From Larsenimonas rhizosphaerae (GTDB lineage: Bacteria > Pseudomonadota > Gammaproteobacteria > Pseudomonadales > Halomonadaceae), in NCBI RefSeq assembly GCF_023700005.1, contig NZ_JAMLJK010000001.1, positions 1,781,096 through 1,845,095 on the forward strand: 64,000 nt of DNA, written 5' to 3'. The notes beneath the pieces were generated by a model, which was given only the letters and a program-made list of their open reading frames with translations, ran no database searches and was not told where the DNA came from. Below, piece after piece: positions 18,173-27,107 of this stretch. A program made the translations under genes and the position numbers. Numbering within the stretch: the stretch's first letter is position 1; each line of letters starts with the position of its first letter.

Positions 18173-19912
18173 TCAAAACCACCACGAAATAATCAGAGCC
18201 AGCAATGAAATCCCTGCCACGATCTTCCAGCGGGTTTCTGTCCTGCGACCGGCAGGAACATGCTGTGGCGGCGGCTCCATGAGCTCCTGCCCGGCATGCC
18301 AGGCCTGGCGCGCCAGCTTGAGTCCATACACAAGTTCAGAGAGGCGTCGATACCGCAGAGCCTTCTGAGGCATCAATGCTCGCCGAAGGGTGTCATCCAG
18401 TACCGGTGGCAATGATGGCTGCTGCAGTGCAAGCGGCCTGTAGGAGAGACCATCCAGTTCACTTCGACCCGCAAGGCCATTCAGACTCTCTCCGTAAGGC
18501 AGGCCACCGCTGACCAGCCAGTAAATGACAGAGGCCAGCGCAAATTGATCGCTGCGTCGACTGACATTATCCTTCAACGCATATTCAGGCGAATGATGAG
18601 GGTTCATCCCGATGTCATACACCAGTGCGCGAGCACCCTCCTGATCATCGTGCTCCATGAAGTAGCAGGCTCCAAAATCAATCAGCACCACGCCCTCATG
18701 GCGGTCCAGCATGATGTTCTCGGGGCAGATCCCCTGATGGAGAATATTCTTGCGGTGCAGAGCATGCACGGCCTTGCAAATCTGCTGGGCAATATCCAGA
18801 CGTTGCTCGAGGCTGGCTTCCGGGTGGCGCGCCATCCACTGATCAAGCGGCTCCCCCTCTACATCCTCCATGAGGTAATAAAGATGGCGACGCGGGCGCG
18901 CCGGCGAGACAGAGCGTACGATAAACGGTGAACTGACCCGCTCGGCTACCCACTGCTGCAGCATGAAATGAGCCAGATATGCATCATCCAGCGCCAGCCC
19001 GGGGCTGGGCGACTTGAAGATGAAGCGACGGTCGGTATCAACATCGCGAACACGGTATACACGCGCTTTCCCGCCAGGAGAAAGTGCCACCTCGATATCA
19101 TAACCCTCGAACTGCTCCCCCGGCACCAGCTCCGGTGGCACCGGCAGCTTGCCAAAGCGGAAGTCCGGCCCTTCACTGCCGGACTCGGGCAACCGATCCA
19201 CCCGGACAAGCTGAAAGCAGAACGACTGCCCATCATACCCCCGCTCCCCTGCACGGGCAGCCGCGGCTCTGGCCAGCTGCTGACAGGCCCCATCCAGAGA
19301 ATCGGCAGAAAGACGGATCTGCTGGACGTAATCGGAGGGCAGCAACGTTCCCCTGACGGCCTGGGTTGTGAACAGGAAGATATCGCCCTGTTTCATCGGC
19401 AGGGTCATGTAATCGATATCGATATTGGCGTCCATTCCGAGAGCGCGGGAAGGATACCGATAGCCGCCGATATCGGTCACGTGATCCCGGGAAATCTGCT
19501 CGAACTCCGCGCCGCGCAGGCGAAAGACCAGCGTATCACCCATGTGAAACAGGTGGGCATCCGTGCCCTGAAACACCATCGCTGACAGGGAGCTCACATA
19601 CCCCCCACCCTTGACGAAACGGCTCTGGCTATAGCACCACCCATTCAGCGCACGCAGTACTCGTGTTGCCGCCGTCTTGACGTCCCAGTGCTCGGGCGTT
19701 GAATAATAGTCAGCCAGAAAGCCACGAGCCGACAGGTCGCCTGCCTGGCGGGCAATGGCATTGCGTGATGTCGAGTCCGAAATCAGCGCGCACGCACCCT
19801 GACTGGCCATCATTTCGCCGTCGGGAATCTGTACCACCATCGAGGAACGATGGTAGCGCTTGTCCGCAGCCACAAACGCCTGACCAAAACTCAATCGAGC
19901 GGCATCTTCCAT
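18173..19912 (-). CDS. Tail-anchored PP2C-like / Ser-Thr kinase-like protein, probably catalytically degenerate
   Basis: A 579-residue protein with an N-terminal PP2C-like domain (about 1-245), a Hanks-type kinase-like domain (about 265-540) and one C-terminal membrane segment (560-578), so both domains face the cytoplasm. Overall it matches the bifunctional kinase/phosphatase family known beside nitrate-assimilation genes in pseudomonads. Key residues differ. The first PP2C metal motif reads ISDSTS instead of ADGIS. The third reads FTTQAV at 181-186, where family members have TDG. The kinase catalytic loop reads HQGICPEN (392-399) instead of HQDLRPEN, so the catalytic Asp is Gly. Lys300 and DFG 412-414 are kept. 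It may bind nucleotide or act as a scaffold. It converges with pfp and diverges from ppa. Confidence 0.85.
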   Translation of the reverse strand: MEDAARLSFGQAFVAADKRYHRSSMVVQIPDGEMMASQGACALISDSTSRNAIARQAGDLSARGFLADYYSTPEHWDVKTAATRVLRALNGWCYSQSRFVKGGGYVSSLSAMVFQGTDAHLFHMGDTLVFRLRGAEFEQISRDHVTDIGGYRYPSRALGMDANIDIDYMTLPMKQGDIFLFTTQAVRGTLLPSDYVQQIRLSADSLDGACQQLARAAAARAGERGYDGQSFCFQLVRVDRLPESGSEGPDFRFGKLPVPPELVPGEQFEGYDIEVALSPGGKARVYRVRDVDTDRRFIFKSPSPGLALDDAYLAHFMLQQWVAERVSSPFIVRSVSPARPRRHLYYLMEDVEGEPLDQWMARHPEASLEQRLDIAQQICKAVHALHRKNILHQGICPENIMLDRHEGVVLIDFGACYFMEHDDQEGARALVYDIGMNPHHSPEYALKDNVSRRSDQFALASVIYWLVSGGLPYGESLNGLAGRSELDGLSYRPLALQQPSLPPVLDDTLRRALMPQKALRYRRLSELVYGLKLARQAWHAGQELMEPPPQHVPAGRRTETRWKIVAGISLLALIISWWF

Positions 19913-20041
19913 TCACGCGCCTCGCTTTCAGTTCTTTTTAAAGCTGAAAACATATGATAAAGCATTCTGCCGCCAGGGTTGAGCACTCCGCATGGTGCAT
20001 CGCACAAAATTGTGCCAAAGCGTAACTCTAAAAACCTGGCA

Positions 20042-20071
20042 TTGGTAATCGGACGAGCCTGTTCGTATAAT
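20042..20071 (+). promoter_or_regulatory. Sigma70 promoter of ppa
   Basis: TTGGTA (20042-20047), 18 bases, then a perfect TATAAT (20066-20071). The predicted start of transcription near 20078 gives a leader of about 40 bases before the ppa ATG. Confidence 0.65.
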
Positions 20072-20117
20072 TCGTCCACTTTACGTTATGTTTTACTGAC
20101 CCAAGCAAGGACTCACC

Positions 20118-20654
20118 ATGAGTTTCGACAAGATTCCGGCCGGAAAGGATATTCCCAACGACATTTATGTCGCCATCGAGATCCCGGCCAATCACGCGCC
20201 GATCAAGTACGAAATCGACAAGGACATGGACGCGCTGCTCGTGGATCGCTTCATGGCCACCCCCATGTTCTACCCTGCCAACTATGGCTTCATCCCGAAC
20301 ACTCTGGCAGATGACGGCGACCCGCTCGACGCACTTGTTGTAACTCCCTACCCGGTACAGCCAGGTGCTGTCATTCGGGCCCGGCCGGTCGGCGTACTCA
20401 ACATGACCGATGAAGCCGGTGAAGATGCCAAACTGGTCTGCGTACCGCACGAGAAACTGTCAGCGCTTTACGATGACGTTCAGGAAGTCACCGACCTGCC
20501 GGAGCTGCTTCGCCAGCAGATCGCGCACTTCTTCGAGAACTACAAGGATCTCGAAAAGGGCAAATGGGTCAAGATCGAGTCCTGGGACAATGCTGATGCC
20601 GCTCGCAAGGCCATCGAAAAGTCCATCGCGGCCTACCAGAACGAGTCCAACTAG
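20118..20654 (+). CDS. ppa: Inorganic pyrophosphatase
   Basis: A 178-residue type I soluble pyrophosphatase (E. coli 176) that hydrolyses PPi to two phosphates. The active-site signature [10 protein letters not shown] is present, along with the KYEIDKD and [12 protein letters not shown] blocks. CAAGGA lies 8 bases before the ATG. It is a single-gene unit with its own promoter and terminator. Confidence 0.98.
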   Translation: MSFDKIPAGKDIPNDIYVAIEIPANHAPIKYEIDKDMDALLVDRFMATPMFYPANYGFIPNTLADDGDPLDALVVTPYPVQPGAVIRARPVGVLNMTDEAGEDAKLVCVPHEKLSALYDDVQEVTDLPELLRQQIAHFFENYKDLEKGKWVKIESWDNADAARKAIEKSIAAYQNESN

Positions 20655-20674
20655 TTCTGTCGCACCGTAATACG

Positions 20675-20697
20675 GGCCACCTTCGGGTGGCCTTTTT
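20675..20697 (+). terminator. Intrinsic terminator of ppa
   Basis: A 7-bp stem GGCCACC/GGTGGCC with loop TTCG is followed by TTTTT. Confidence 0.9.
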
Positions 20698-20767
20698 GAT
20701 GGTGCGTACTGTCCTACGCATTCTACAGCGCCGCGCTGATACCGGCGTGCCTGCACCGAGCCCTGTC

Positions 20768-22621
20768 ATGACCCAGATTCTGGCCTCCTGCCTCCTGCTG
20801 CTGACCCTTCTTTCGAGCCTTTCGGCCCAGGCCGGCCTGTTCGATGGCAACACCACCCGCAGCCCTCTTCCCGGCCAACACAGTGAAGCCACGGCCTTCC
20901 TGCCGGTGGATCAGGCCTTTTCGCCCAGCGCATGGGTAGACCAGGGCCGGCTTTTTGTACGCTTTACCAATGCCGACGGCTATTACCTTTACAAGCGTCA
21001 GTTCGCTTTTGACAGCAAGACTGATGGCGTAACGCTTGGCTCGCTTGATCTGCCTGCAGGCACGCCAAAACACGACGACTATCTCGGCGACATTGTGGCG
21101 TACTATCACGACGTCACGGTATCTGCTCCCATTCGAAGCATTGACGGCCCCCTGCCTGAAACCCTGAGCCTTGTGGTTCACTATCAGGGATGTGCCGATG
21201 CCGGGCTGTGCTACCCGCCTGAAACACGCACCCTGACTGTCGATACCGGTGGCGACAGCCCTCTCAATGCATCACCTCAAGCCAGCACCGACAGATATAC
21301 CGTCAGGTCCGAGCCGGCCACACAAGGTATCGAGCCGCCGGATAATGCCCCACGACTCTGGTCATTCGGCCTGTATTTCCTGGCAGGACTGGGGCTGACA
21401 TTCACTCCCTGCGTGTTACCCATGCTGCCGATACTGGCGTCGCTGATTGCCGGCCGCCAAAGCACTCGACGTCGTGCCCTGAGCCTTTCCAGCAGTTACG
21501 TTACCGGCATGGTGCTGACATATACCGTACTGGGAATTCTACTTGGCCTGTTCGGCGCGTCACTGAATCTGCAGGCACGCCTGCAGTCTCCCTGGGTACT
21601 GGGGACCTTTTCGTTGCTGTTTGTGATATTTGCGCTGTGGTTGTTCGACCTGGTACAGGTCAGACTGCCCGGACGCTGGCAGCAGCGAACGGATCAGTGG
21701 CAGACGCGATTGCATACCGGCGGGCCACTGGGCCTTGCCGGCGCCGGCGCCCTGTCAACGCTGGTAGTCTCTCCCTGCATTTCAGCGCCTCTGGCCGGCA
21801 TCATGCTTTACCTGTCAGCCACCGCCGATGTCTGGCAGGGTGCCCTGGCGCTGGGCCTGCTGGGCGCGGGAATGGGGCTACCGCTGATCATTGCCACCAC
21901 ACTGGGCGCGCACCTGCTGCCACGCTCCGGCGCCTGGATGCAAACAGTCAAGCACGGCTTTGCCATACTGATGCTGGGCATGGCCATCTGGCTATCGGCA
22001 CGCTGGCTGCCCGGCACGATCAGCATGGCCCTGTGGGGCATACTCGCGCTGATGAGCGCCGTCACCCTGTGGGTGTCTTCAGCGCCAGCCAGCGACCCCG
22101 CCCGACCACGCCGTATCATCATGTTGGTCGCTGGCATGACGCTGGGGCTTTATGGCAGCAGTGCCCTTTTGGGCGCACTGGCAGGGGGCTCATCGCCTCT
22201 GATGCCATTGGCTCCCTTTACATCAGAGCAGGCACCACGCGCATCGTCGCCAGCGACACTTACCTTCACAACGGTAACCAACCAAAGCGAACTTCAGGCC
22301 GCGCTGGAAAAGGCAGGTCAACAAGGTAAAAAGGCCATGGTGGATGTCTATGCCGACTGGTGTATCAGCTGCCAGGCGATGGAGCACGAACTGTTTCCCC
22401 GCCCCCCCATTCATGCTTCATTGAAGCAACTGGCCCTTATCAGACTGGATGTAACCGACAACTCACTCGCCAGTCGAAAGCTGTTGAAGGAGCTGGGACT
22501 GTTCGGCCCACCCGGACTTTTATTTTATGATGGCAAGCGCGAAATCAAGTCAACCCGTCTGATCGGTGAGCCTGAGGCAGCACGTCTGCAACAGGCGCTT
22601 GAACAAGTGCTGGCAGACTAA
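20768..22621 (+). CDS. dsbD: Thiol:disulfide interchange protein DsbD
   Basis: A 617-residue inner-membrane protein that passes electrons from cytoplasmic thioredoxin to periplasmic DsbC/DsbG and cytochrome maturation proteins. After a signal peptide (about 1-22), the N-terminal alpha domain has the reactive pair in GCADAGLCYPPET. Eight membrane segments follow, with conserved cysteines in FTPCVLPMLPI and VSPCISAPL. The C-terminal thioredoxin-like domain has DWCISCQAM. I chose ATG 20768 because it places the signal peptide at the N-terminus; the frame extends to 20687 over the ppa terminator. The ribosome site is weak. Confidence 0.94.
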   Translation: MTQILASCLLLLTLLSSLSAQAGLFDGNTTRSPLPGQHSEATAFLPVDQAFSPSAWVDQGRLFVRFTNADGYYLYKRQFAFDSKTDGVTLGSLDLPAGTPKHDDYLGDIVAYYHDVTVSAPIRSIDGPLPETLSLVVHYQGCADAGLCYPPETRTLTVDTGGDSPLNASPQASTDRYTVRSEPATQGIEPPDNAPRLWSFGLYFLAGLGLTFTPCVLPMLPILASLIAGRQSTRRRALSLSSSYVTGMVLTYTVLGILLGLFGASLNLQARLQSPWVLGTFSLLFVIFALWLFDLVQVRLPGRWQQRTDQWQTRLHTGGPLGLAGAGALSTLVVSPCISAPLAGIMLYLSATADVWQGALALGLLGAGMGLPLIIATTLGAHLLPRSGAWMQTVKHGFAILMLGMAIWLSARWLPGTISMALWGILALMSAVTLWVSSAPASDPARPRRIIMLVAGMTLGLYGSSALLGALAGGSSPLMPLAPFTSEQAPRASSPATLTFTTVTNQSELQAALEKAGQQGKKAMVDVYADWCISCQAMEHELFPRPPIHASLKQLALIRLDVTDNSLASRKLLKELGLFGPPGLLFYDGKREIKSTRLIGEPEAARLQQALEQVLAD

Positions 22622-22704
22622 GGTTCAGAAACAGTGTTTGTGCTACCAGGCCTCCCGGACTGGACACCTCTTTCATTTTTCGGCAAACTCCGCCAACAGT
22701 GACT

Positions 22705-22770
22705 TCAGACGCTATTTTGCTTGTTAATGATGTGATCGTGTTGAAACACGACAAGGTTAACAGCGTCTGA
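22705..22770 (+). promoter_or_regulatory. Nested hairpin in the accBC leader region
   Basis: Three nested inverted repeats: an outer 9-bp stem TCAGACGCT (22705-22713) with AGCGTCTGA (22762-22770), a middle CTTGT (22720-22724) with ACAAG (22751-22755), and an inner CGTGTT (22737-22742) with AACACG (22745-22750). A pyrimidine-rich TCCTTTTTT lies 6 bases downstream. The element ends 68 bases before the accB ATG. It could be a leader RNA structure controlling accBC or a poor terminator for dsbD. Confidence 0.5.
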
Positions 22771-22838
22771 CACCCTCCTTTTTTCACGGTGATGGCCCCG
22801 TGCCACACCTCAAGCCATGTACATTCAGGATATCCCCC

Positions 22839-23312
22839 ATGGACATTCGCAAGGTCAAAAAGCTGATCGAACTTCTGGAAGAATCCAATATCAACGAAAT
22901 CGAGATTCAGGAAGGCGAGGAGTCCGTTCGCATCAGTCGCAACATGGGGCAGGGTCAGATGCAGCAGCCCATGATGGGTGGTTATTACCCGCAGGCAATG
23001 CCGCAACAACCCGCTCCGGCACCGGCAGCGCAGGCAGCCCCGATGGCTGAAGACTCCGCCGCCCCCTCCGTCCCGGCCGGCCATGCCGTGACCTCTCCGA
23101 TGGTAGGCACGTTTTATCGCTCCCCGGCCCCGGGCGCCAAGTCCTTTGTCGAAGTAGGTCACAGCGTCAAGAAAGGCGATGTGATCTGTATCGTTGAAGC
23201 CATGAAAATGATGAACCAGATCGAGGCTGACAAGGACGGTATCGTCGAAGCCATTCTGGTGGAAGACGGCGAGCCGGTTGAATTCGATCAAACCATGCTC
23301 ATCATTTCCTGA
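22839..23312 (+). CDS. accB: Biotin carboxyl carrier protein of acetyl-CoA carboxylase
   Basis: A 157-residue carrier that is biotinylated on the Lys of [10 protein letters not shown], near the C-terminus. The N-terminal part ([17 protein letters not shown]) contacts biotin carboxylase. A Pro/Ala/Gln-rich linker lies at about residues 45-75, and the biotinyl domain fills the rest. ATG 22839 matches the family start with AGGA 9 bases upstream. accC starts 19 bases downstream, the usual accBC operon. Confidence 0.97.
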   Translation: MDIRKVKKLIELLEESNINEIEIQEGEESVRISRNMGQGQMQQPMMGGYYPQAMPQQPAPAPAAQAAPMAEDSAAPSVPAGHAVTSPMVGTFYRSPAPGAKSFVEVGHSVKKGDVICIVEAMKMMNQIEADKDGIVEAILVEDGEPVEFDQTMLIIS

Positions 23313-23331
23313 TTCGCAACGGACACCCCTC

Positions 23332-24675
23332 ATGCTAGAGAAGGTATTGATCGCCAACCGCGGCGAAATTGGACTTCGCATCCTGCGAGCCTGCAAGGAG
23401 CTTGGCATCAAGACTGTTGCCGTGCACTCCAAGGCTGATCGGGACCTGATCCACGTGCGCCTGGCCGACGAAGCCGTCTGTATCGGCCCGGCATCCTCCA
23501 GCGCATCCTATCTGAATATCCCGGCACTGATTTCTGCCGCCGAGGTAACGGATTCGACCGCAATTCACCCGGGCTACGGCTTCCTGTCGGAAAATGCCGG
23601 TTTTGCCGAGCAGGTGGAACGCTCCGGCTTCATCTTTGTCGGCCCGTCTGCCGACGTCATCCGCCTGATGGGTGACAAGGTATCGGCCATCGAGGCCATG
23701 AAGGTTGCCGGCGTACCTACCGTACCAGGCTCCGACGGCCCCCTGCCGGATGATGACGAGGAAATTCTGGCCATCGGTCGCCGTGTCGGCTACCCCATCA
23801 TGGTCAAGGCAGCAGCGGGTGGCGGTGGACGCGGAATGCGAGTCGTGCGCTCTGAAAGCCAGATGCTCTCTGCTGTCAGCATCACCAAGGCCGAAGCCAA
23901 CGCGGCCTTCGGCAGTGATGTCGTCTATATGGAAAAATACCTGGAAAAACCCCGGCACGTCGAGGTTCAGGTACTTTCCGATGGTCAGGGTAATGCCATT
24001 CATTTGTACGATCGCGACTGCTCGCTGCAGCGTCGTCATCAAAAGGTACTGGAAGAAGCGCCCGCTCCGCATATTGATGAAACAGCCCGGGCCAGGGTAC
24101 TACAGGCCTGTGTTGATGCCTGCATCAAGATCAATTACCGCGGCGCCGGTACATTCGAGTTCCTGTATGAAGACGGCGAGTTCTATTTCATTGAAATGAA
24201 CACCCGGGTTCAGGTCGAACACCCGGTCACTGAAATGATTACCGGTGTCGACATTGTCAAGGAGCAGCTCAAGATTGCCTCGGGCATGCCACTGAGCATC
24301 CGCCAGGAAGACGTCAAGGCAGATGGTCACGCCTTCGAGTGCCGGATCAACGCCGAGGATGCACGCACGTTCATGCCATCACCGGGCAAGGTGACATTTT
24401 ATCATGCCCCCGGCGGCCTTGGCGTTCGGATGGATTCACATCTGTACACCGGCTATACGGTACCGCCTCACTATGATTCGCTGATCGGCAAACTGATTAC
24501 CTGGGGCGAGCATCGTGAAAGTGCACTGACCCGGATGCGCAATGCCCTGGACGAGTTGCTGGTAGAAGGTATTCGGACCAATATTGATCTTCAAAAGGAT
24601 CTGGTGCGTGATGAGGCCTTCCAGGAGGGCGGTGTCAACATTCACTACCTCGAGAAGAAGCTCGGCCTTAGCTAG
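23332..24675 (+). CDS. accC: Biotin carboxylase of acetyl-CoA carboxylase
   Basis: A 447-residue ATP-grasp enzyme that carboxylates biotin on AccB, the first half-reaction of fatty acid synthesis. Landmarks are [19 protein letters not shown] at the start, the glycine-rich ATP loop [12 protein letters not shown], and the catalytic [14 protein letters not shown]. The length matches E. coli AccC (449). The ATG at 23332 is the family start; the open extension to 23278 lies in accB. A strong terminator follows. Confidence 0.98.
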   Translation: MLEKVLIANRGEIGLRILRACKELGIKTVAVHSKADRDLIHVRLADEAVCIGPASSSASYLNIPALISAAEVTDSTAIHPGYGFLSENAGFAEQVERSGFIFVGPSADVIRLMGDKVSAIEAMKVAGVPTVPGSDGPLPDDDEEILAIGRRVGYPIMVKAAAGGGGRGMRVVRSESQMLSAVSITKAEANAAFGSDVVYMEKYLEKPRHVEVQVLSDGQGNAIHLYDRDCSLQRRHQKVLEEAPAPHIDETARARVLQACVDACIKINYRGAGTFEFLYEDGEFYFIEMNTRVQVEHPVTEMITGVDIVKEQLKIASGMPLSIRQEDVKADGHAFECRINAEDARTFMPSPGKVTFYHAPGGLGVRMDSHLYTGYTVPPHYDSLIGKLITWGEHRESALTRMRNALDELLVEGIRTNIDLQKDLVRDEAFQEGGVNIHYLEKKLGLS

Positions 24676-24697
24676 CCGCGCGACTGGTACGACACTC

Positions 24698-24724
24698 AAG
24701 GGGCGATCCAATCGCCCCTTTTTT
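24698..24724 (+). terminator. Intrinsic terminator of accBC
   Basis: A 10-bp stem AAGGGGCGAT/ATCGCCCCTT with loop CCA, then a T-run, between accC and prmA. Confidence 0.9.
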
Positions 24725-24748
24725 ATCGCTTTTTTGCACGGATACGTT

Positions 24749-25666
24749 ATGCCCTGGCTACAGCTTAAAGCCCATATTGCTCCCGAGCAGGCAGAGATTC
24801 TGGAAGAGCTTCTGCTCACGGAAGGCGCCTGCGCGATCACGCTTGAAGACGCAAAGGACTCCCCGGTCTACGAGCCTGAACGCGGCTCAACCCCCCTGTG
24901 GAATCAGACCGTTTTAACCGGCCTTTACGATGATATTGGCGGCGCCGATGCCATGCTGGCCCGGGTGGCTGCTGCCTGGGCGACGCAGCAGCCCGGCGAG
25001 CCCTGCCCGGTCATCGATTACGATGTTCTGGATGACCAGGACTGGAGCCGGACCTGGATGGAAGACTTCAAACCCCTGTGCATGGGACAACGCCTGTGGG
25101 TGGTTCCAAGCTGGCATGAGGCACCGGACCCGGAGGGCGTCAACCTGCTGCTTGACCCGGGACTTGCCTTTGGCACCGGCACACACCCGACCACGGCCCT
25201 TTGCATGCGCTGGCTGGATAGCCTGGCCTGCGCCGGCGCCCTGACAGGGAAGGATGTACTGGATGTGGGCTGCGGCTCGGGCATCCTCGCCATTGCCGCC
25301 CTGAAACTTGGCGCAGGTTTTGCCGATGGTACCGACATTGACCCCCAGGCCCTGCAGGCCAGTCGTGACAATGCCGAACGCAACAGCGTTACCGACGAGC
25401 AATTCGTGCTGCACTACCCGGAACAGGCACCAGCACGCCAGTACGACATTGTCATTGCCAACATCCTGGCCTCGCCCCTGATTGAGCTGGCCGGCATGAT
25501 CGCAGGCTCTGTTGCCCCCGGCGGTCTCATCGCCCTGTCCGGTATTCTGGCGCACCAGGCCGATGAGGTCATGGCTGCCTACGAAGCCCGGGGATTGATC
25601 ATGAATTCCCCGGAAGAAGACGAAGGCTGGGTCCGACTGGACGGCTATTGTCCTACTCACTGCTGA
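24749..25666 (+). CDS. prmA: Ribosomal protein L11 methyltransferase PrmA
   Basis: A 305-residue SAM-dependent enzyme that trimethylates lysines and the N-terminus of ribosomal protein L11. The N-terminal substrate domain starts MPWLQLKAHI. The catalytic domain has LAFGTGTHPTTALCM, the SAM loop LDVGCGSGILAIAALKLGA and NILASPL. ATG 24749 matches the family start; the longer open frame from 24584 lies inside accC. It precedes dusB-fis, a common gammaproteobacterial order. Confidence 0.96.
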   Translation: MPWLQLKAHIAPEQAEILEELLLTEGACAITLEDAKDSPVYEPERGSTPLWNQTVLTGLYDDIGGADAMLARVAAAWATQQPGEPCPVIDYDVLDDQDWSRTWMEDFKPLCMGQRLWVVPSWHEAPDPEGVNLLLDPGLAFGTGTHPTTALCMRWLDSLACAGALTGKDVLDVGCGSGILAIAALKLGAGFADGTDIDPQALQASRDNAERNSVTDEQFVLHYPEQAPARQYDIVIANILASPLIELAGMIAGSVAPGGLIALSGILAHQADEVMAAYEARGLIMNSPEEDEGWVRLDGYCPTHC

Positions 25667-25671
25667 AATAA

Positions 25672-25727
25672 GGCCCCGATACCGAGAGAGTGCTTCAATA
25701 TCCTGCACACGCTCGGTATCATGGGCC
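25672..25727 (+). promoter_or_regulatory. Long imperfect hairpin between prmA and dusB-fis
   Basis: A 9-bp repeat GATACCGAG (25678-25686) with CTCGGTATC (25712-25720), extended by GGCCC (25672-25676) with GGGCC (25723-25727), closes a 25-base loop. It sits between the prmA stop and the dusB start and lacks a good T-run, so a leader or processing element is as likely as a terminator. Confidence 0.4.
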
Positions 25728-25748
25728 GCTTTCCGCCTTCCTGCCGAC

Positions 25749-26771
25749 ATGCGATCCATGACACATTTATCACCCTGCATAGGGCCGTACACACTGGATA
25801 ACAGAGTCATCCTTGCGCCCATGGCGGGCGTGACGGATCGACCGTTTCGCACCCTGTGCCGGCGGTTGGGTGCAGGCATGACCGTATCGGAAATGGTCAC
25901 CGCCGACAGGCGGTTATGGCATACCCCCAAGTCTCGCCTGCGGCTTGATCACAGCGGTGAAAGCGGCCTGCGCAGCGTCCAGATTGCCGGCGGGGATCCG
26001 GACATGCTGGCTGATGCCGCCCGCGCCAATGCCGATCTTGGCGCACAGATCATCGACATCAACATGGGCTGCCCGGCCAAGAAGGTCTGCAACAAGGCCG
26101 CCGGCTCGGCCCTGATGCGCGATGAAGCGCTGGTATACGACATCCTGCATGCCGTGGTATCCGCCGTCAGCATTCCGGTGACCCTCAAGATGCGCACCGG
26201 CTGGTGTGAAGATAGCCGCAATGCCGTACGCATCGCCCGCATGGCAGAAGACGCCGGCATTGCTGCACTGGCAGTTCATGGCCGGACCCGGGAGCAGCGC
26301 TACACCGGAGAAGCTGAATACGACACGATCAGACAGGTCAAGCAGAGCGTCGCCATTCCTGTCTTCGCCAATGGTGACATCGATTCTCCGGACAAGGCCG
26401 CCAGGGTTCTGGAACTGACCGGCGCAGACGCTGTCATGATTGGTCGTCCGGCGCAGGGCAACCCATGGATATTCCGTGATATCGTGCATTTTCTGGCTAC
26501 CGGCGAGCACTCCGCGCCACCTTCGAACACCGAGCGTCGTCAGGTCATTCACGACCACCTCGGCGCCCTGCTCGACTTTTATGGTGAGCATATGGGCGTC
26601 CGTATCGCCAGAAAACATCTAGGCTGGTATCTCGACGGCCTGAAGGCTCCCGGGGAATGGCGACAACGCTTCAACAAGCTGGAGTCGCCAGCACAACAGC
26701 ATGCCTTCATTGATACTTTTTTTGATCACGCCGATCTTTTTACAGCGCCTGATGGAACCTTTGCCGCATGA
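25749..26771 (+). CDS. dusB: tRNA-dihydrouridine synthase B
   Basis: A flavoenzyme of 340 residues that reduces U17 in tRNA to dihydrouridine. It has the family start block LAPMAGVTDRPFRTLCRRLG, the catalytic Cys in NMGCPAKKVCNKAAGS, and FMN-binding VHGRTREQRY and IGRPAQGNPW. An alternative ATG at 25758 would fit the family start equally well. The end overlaps fis as ATGA, so dusB and fis are translationally coupled. Confidence 0.96.
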   Translation: MRSMTHLSPCIGPYTLDNRVILAPMAGVTDRPFRTLCRRLGAGMTVSEMVTADRRLWHTPKSRLRLDHSGESGLRSVQIAGGDPDMLADAARANADLGAQIIDINMGCPAKKVCNKAAGSALMRDEALVYDILHAVVSAVSIPVTLKMRTGWCEDSRNAVRIARMAEDAGIAALAVHGRTREQRYTGEAEYDTIRQVKQSVAIPVFANGDIDSPDKAARVLELTGADAVMIGRPAQGNPWIFRDIVHFLATGEHSAPPSNTERRQVIHDHLGALLDFYGEHMGVRIARKHLGWYLDGLKAPGEWRQRFNKLESPAQQHAFIDTFFDHADLFTAPDGTFAA

Positions 26772-27058
26772 CCAGCAAACCAGCGATAGCCAGTGACATG
26801 ATCGACTCAACACCTGCCACGATTGACCCACCGCGCACGCTGCGTGAAGCGGTCGAGCAGTCAATGACACGCTATTTCCAGCACCTGGATGGCGGCAATG
26901 TCACCGATCTTCATGCCATGGTGATGGCTGAAGTGGAAGCGCCGCTTTTGCAGGCTGTCATGCTCAACACGGAAGGCAACCAGACACTGGCCGCCCAGAT
27001 GCTGGGCCTCAACCGTGGCACGCTTCGCAAGAAACTAAAGCAGTACGATCTTATCTAG
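26768..27058 (+). CDS. fis: DNA-binding protein Fis
   Basis: A 96-residue nucleoid protein that bends DNA and activates rRNA and tRNA promoters in fast growth. The C-terminal helix-turn-helix is clear (GNQTLAAQMLGLNRGTLRKKL), preceded by the dimer helices. The first 20 or so residues are specific to this lineage. It overlaps dusB by 4 bases, as in the E. coli dusB-fis operon. Confidence 0.96.
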   Translation: MTSKPAIASDMIDSTPATIDPPRTLREAVEQSMTRYFQHLDGGNVTDLHAMVMAEVEAPLLQAVMLNTEGNQTLAAQMLGLNRGTLRKKLKQYDLI

Positions 27059-27107
27059 GCCGCTTCATGGCAGCCTCCTCCCGCCACTTCACTGATTTCG
27101 GAGCATC

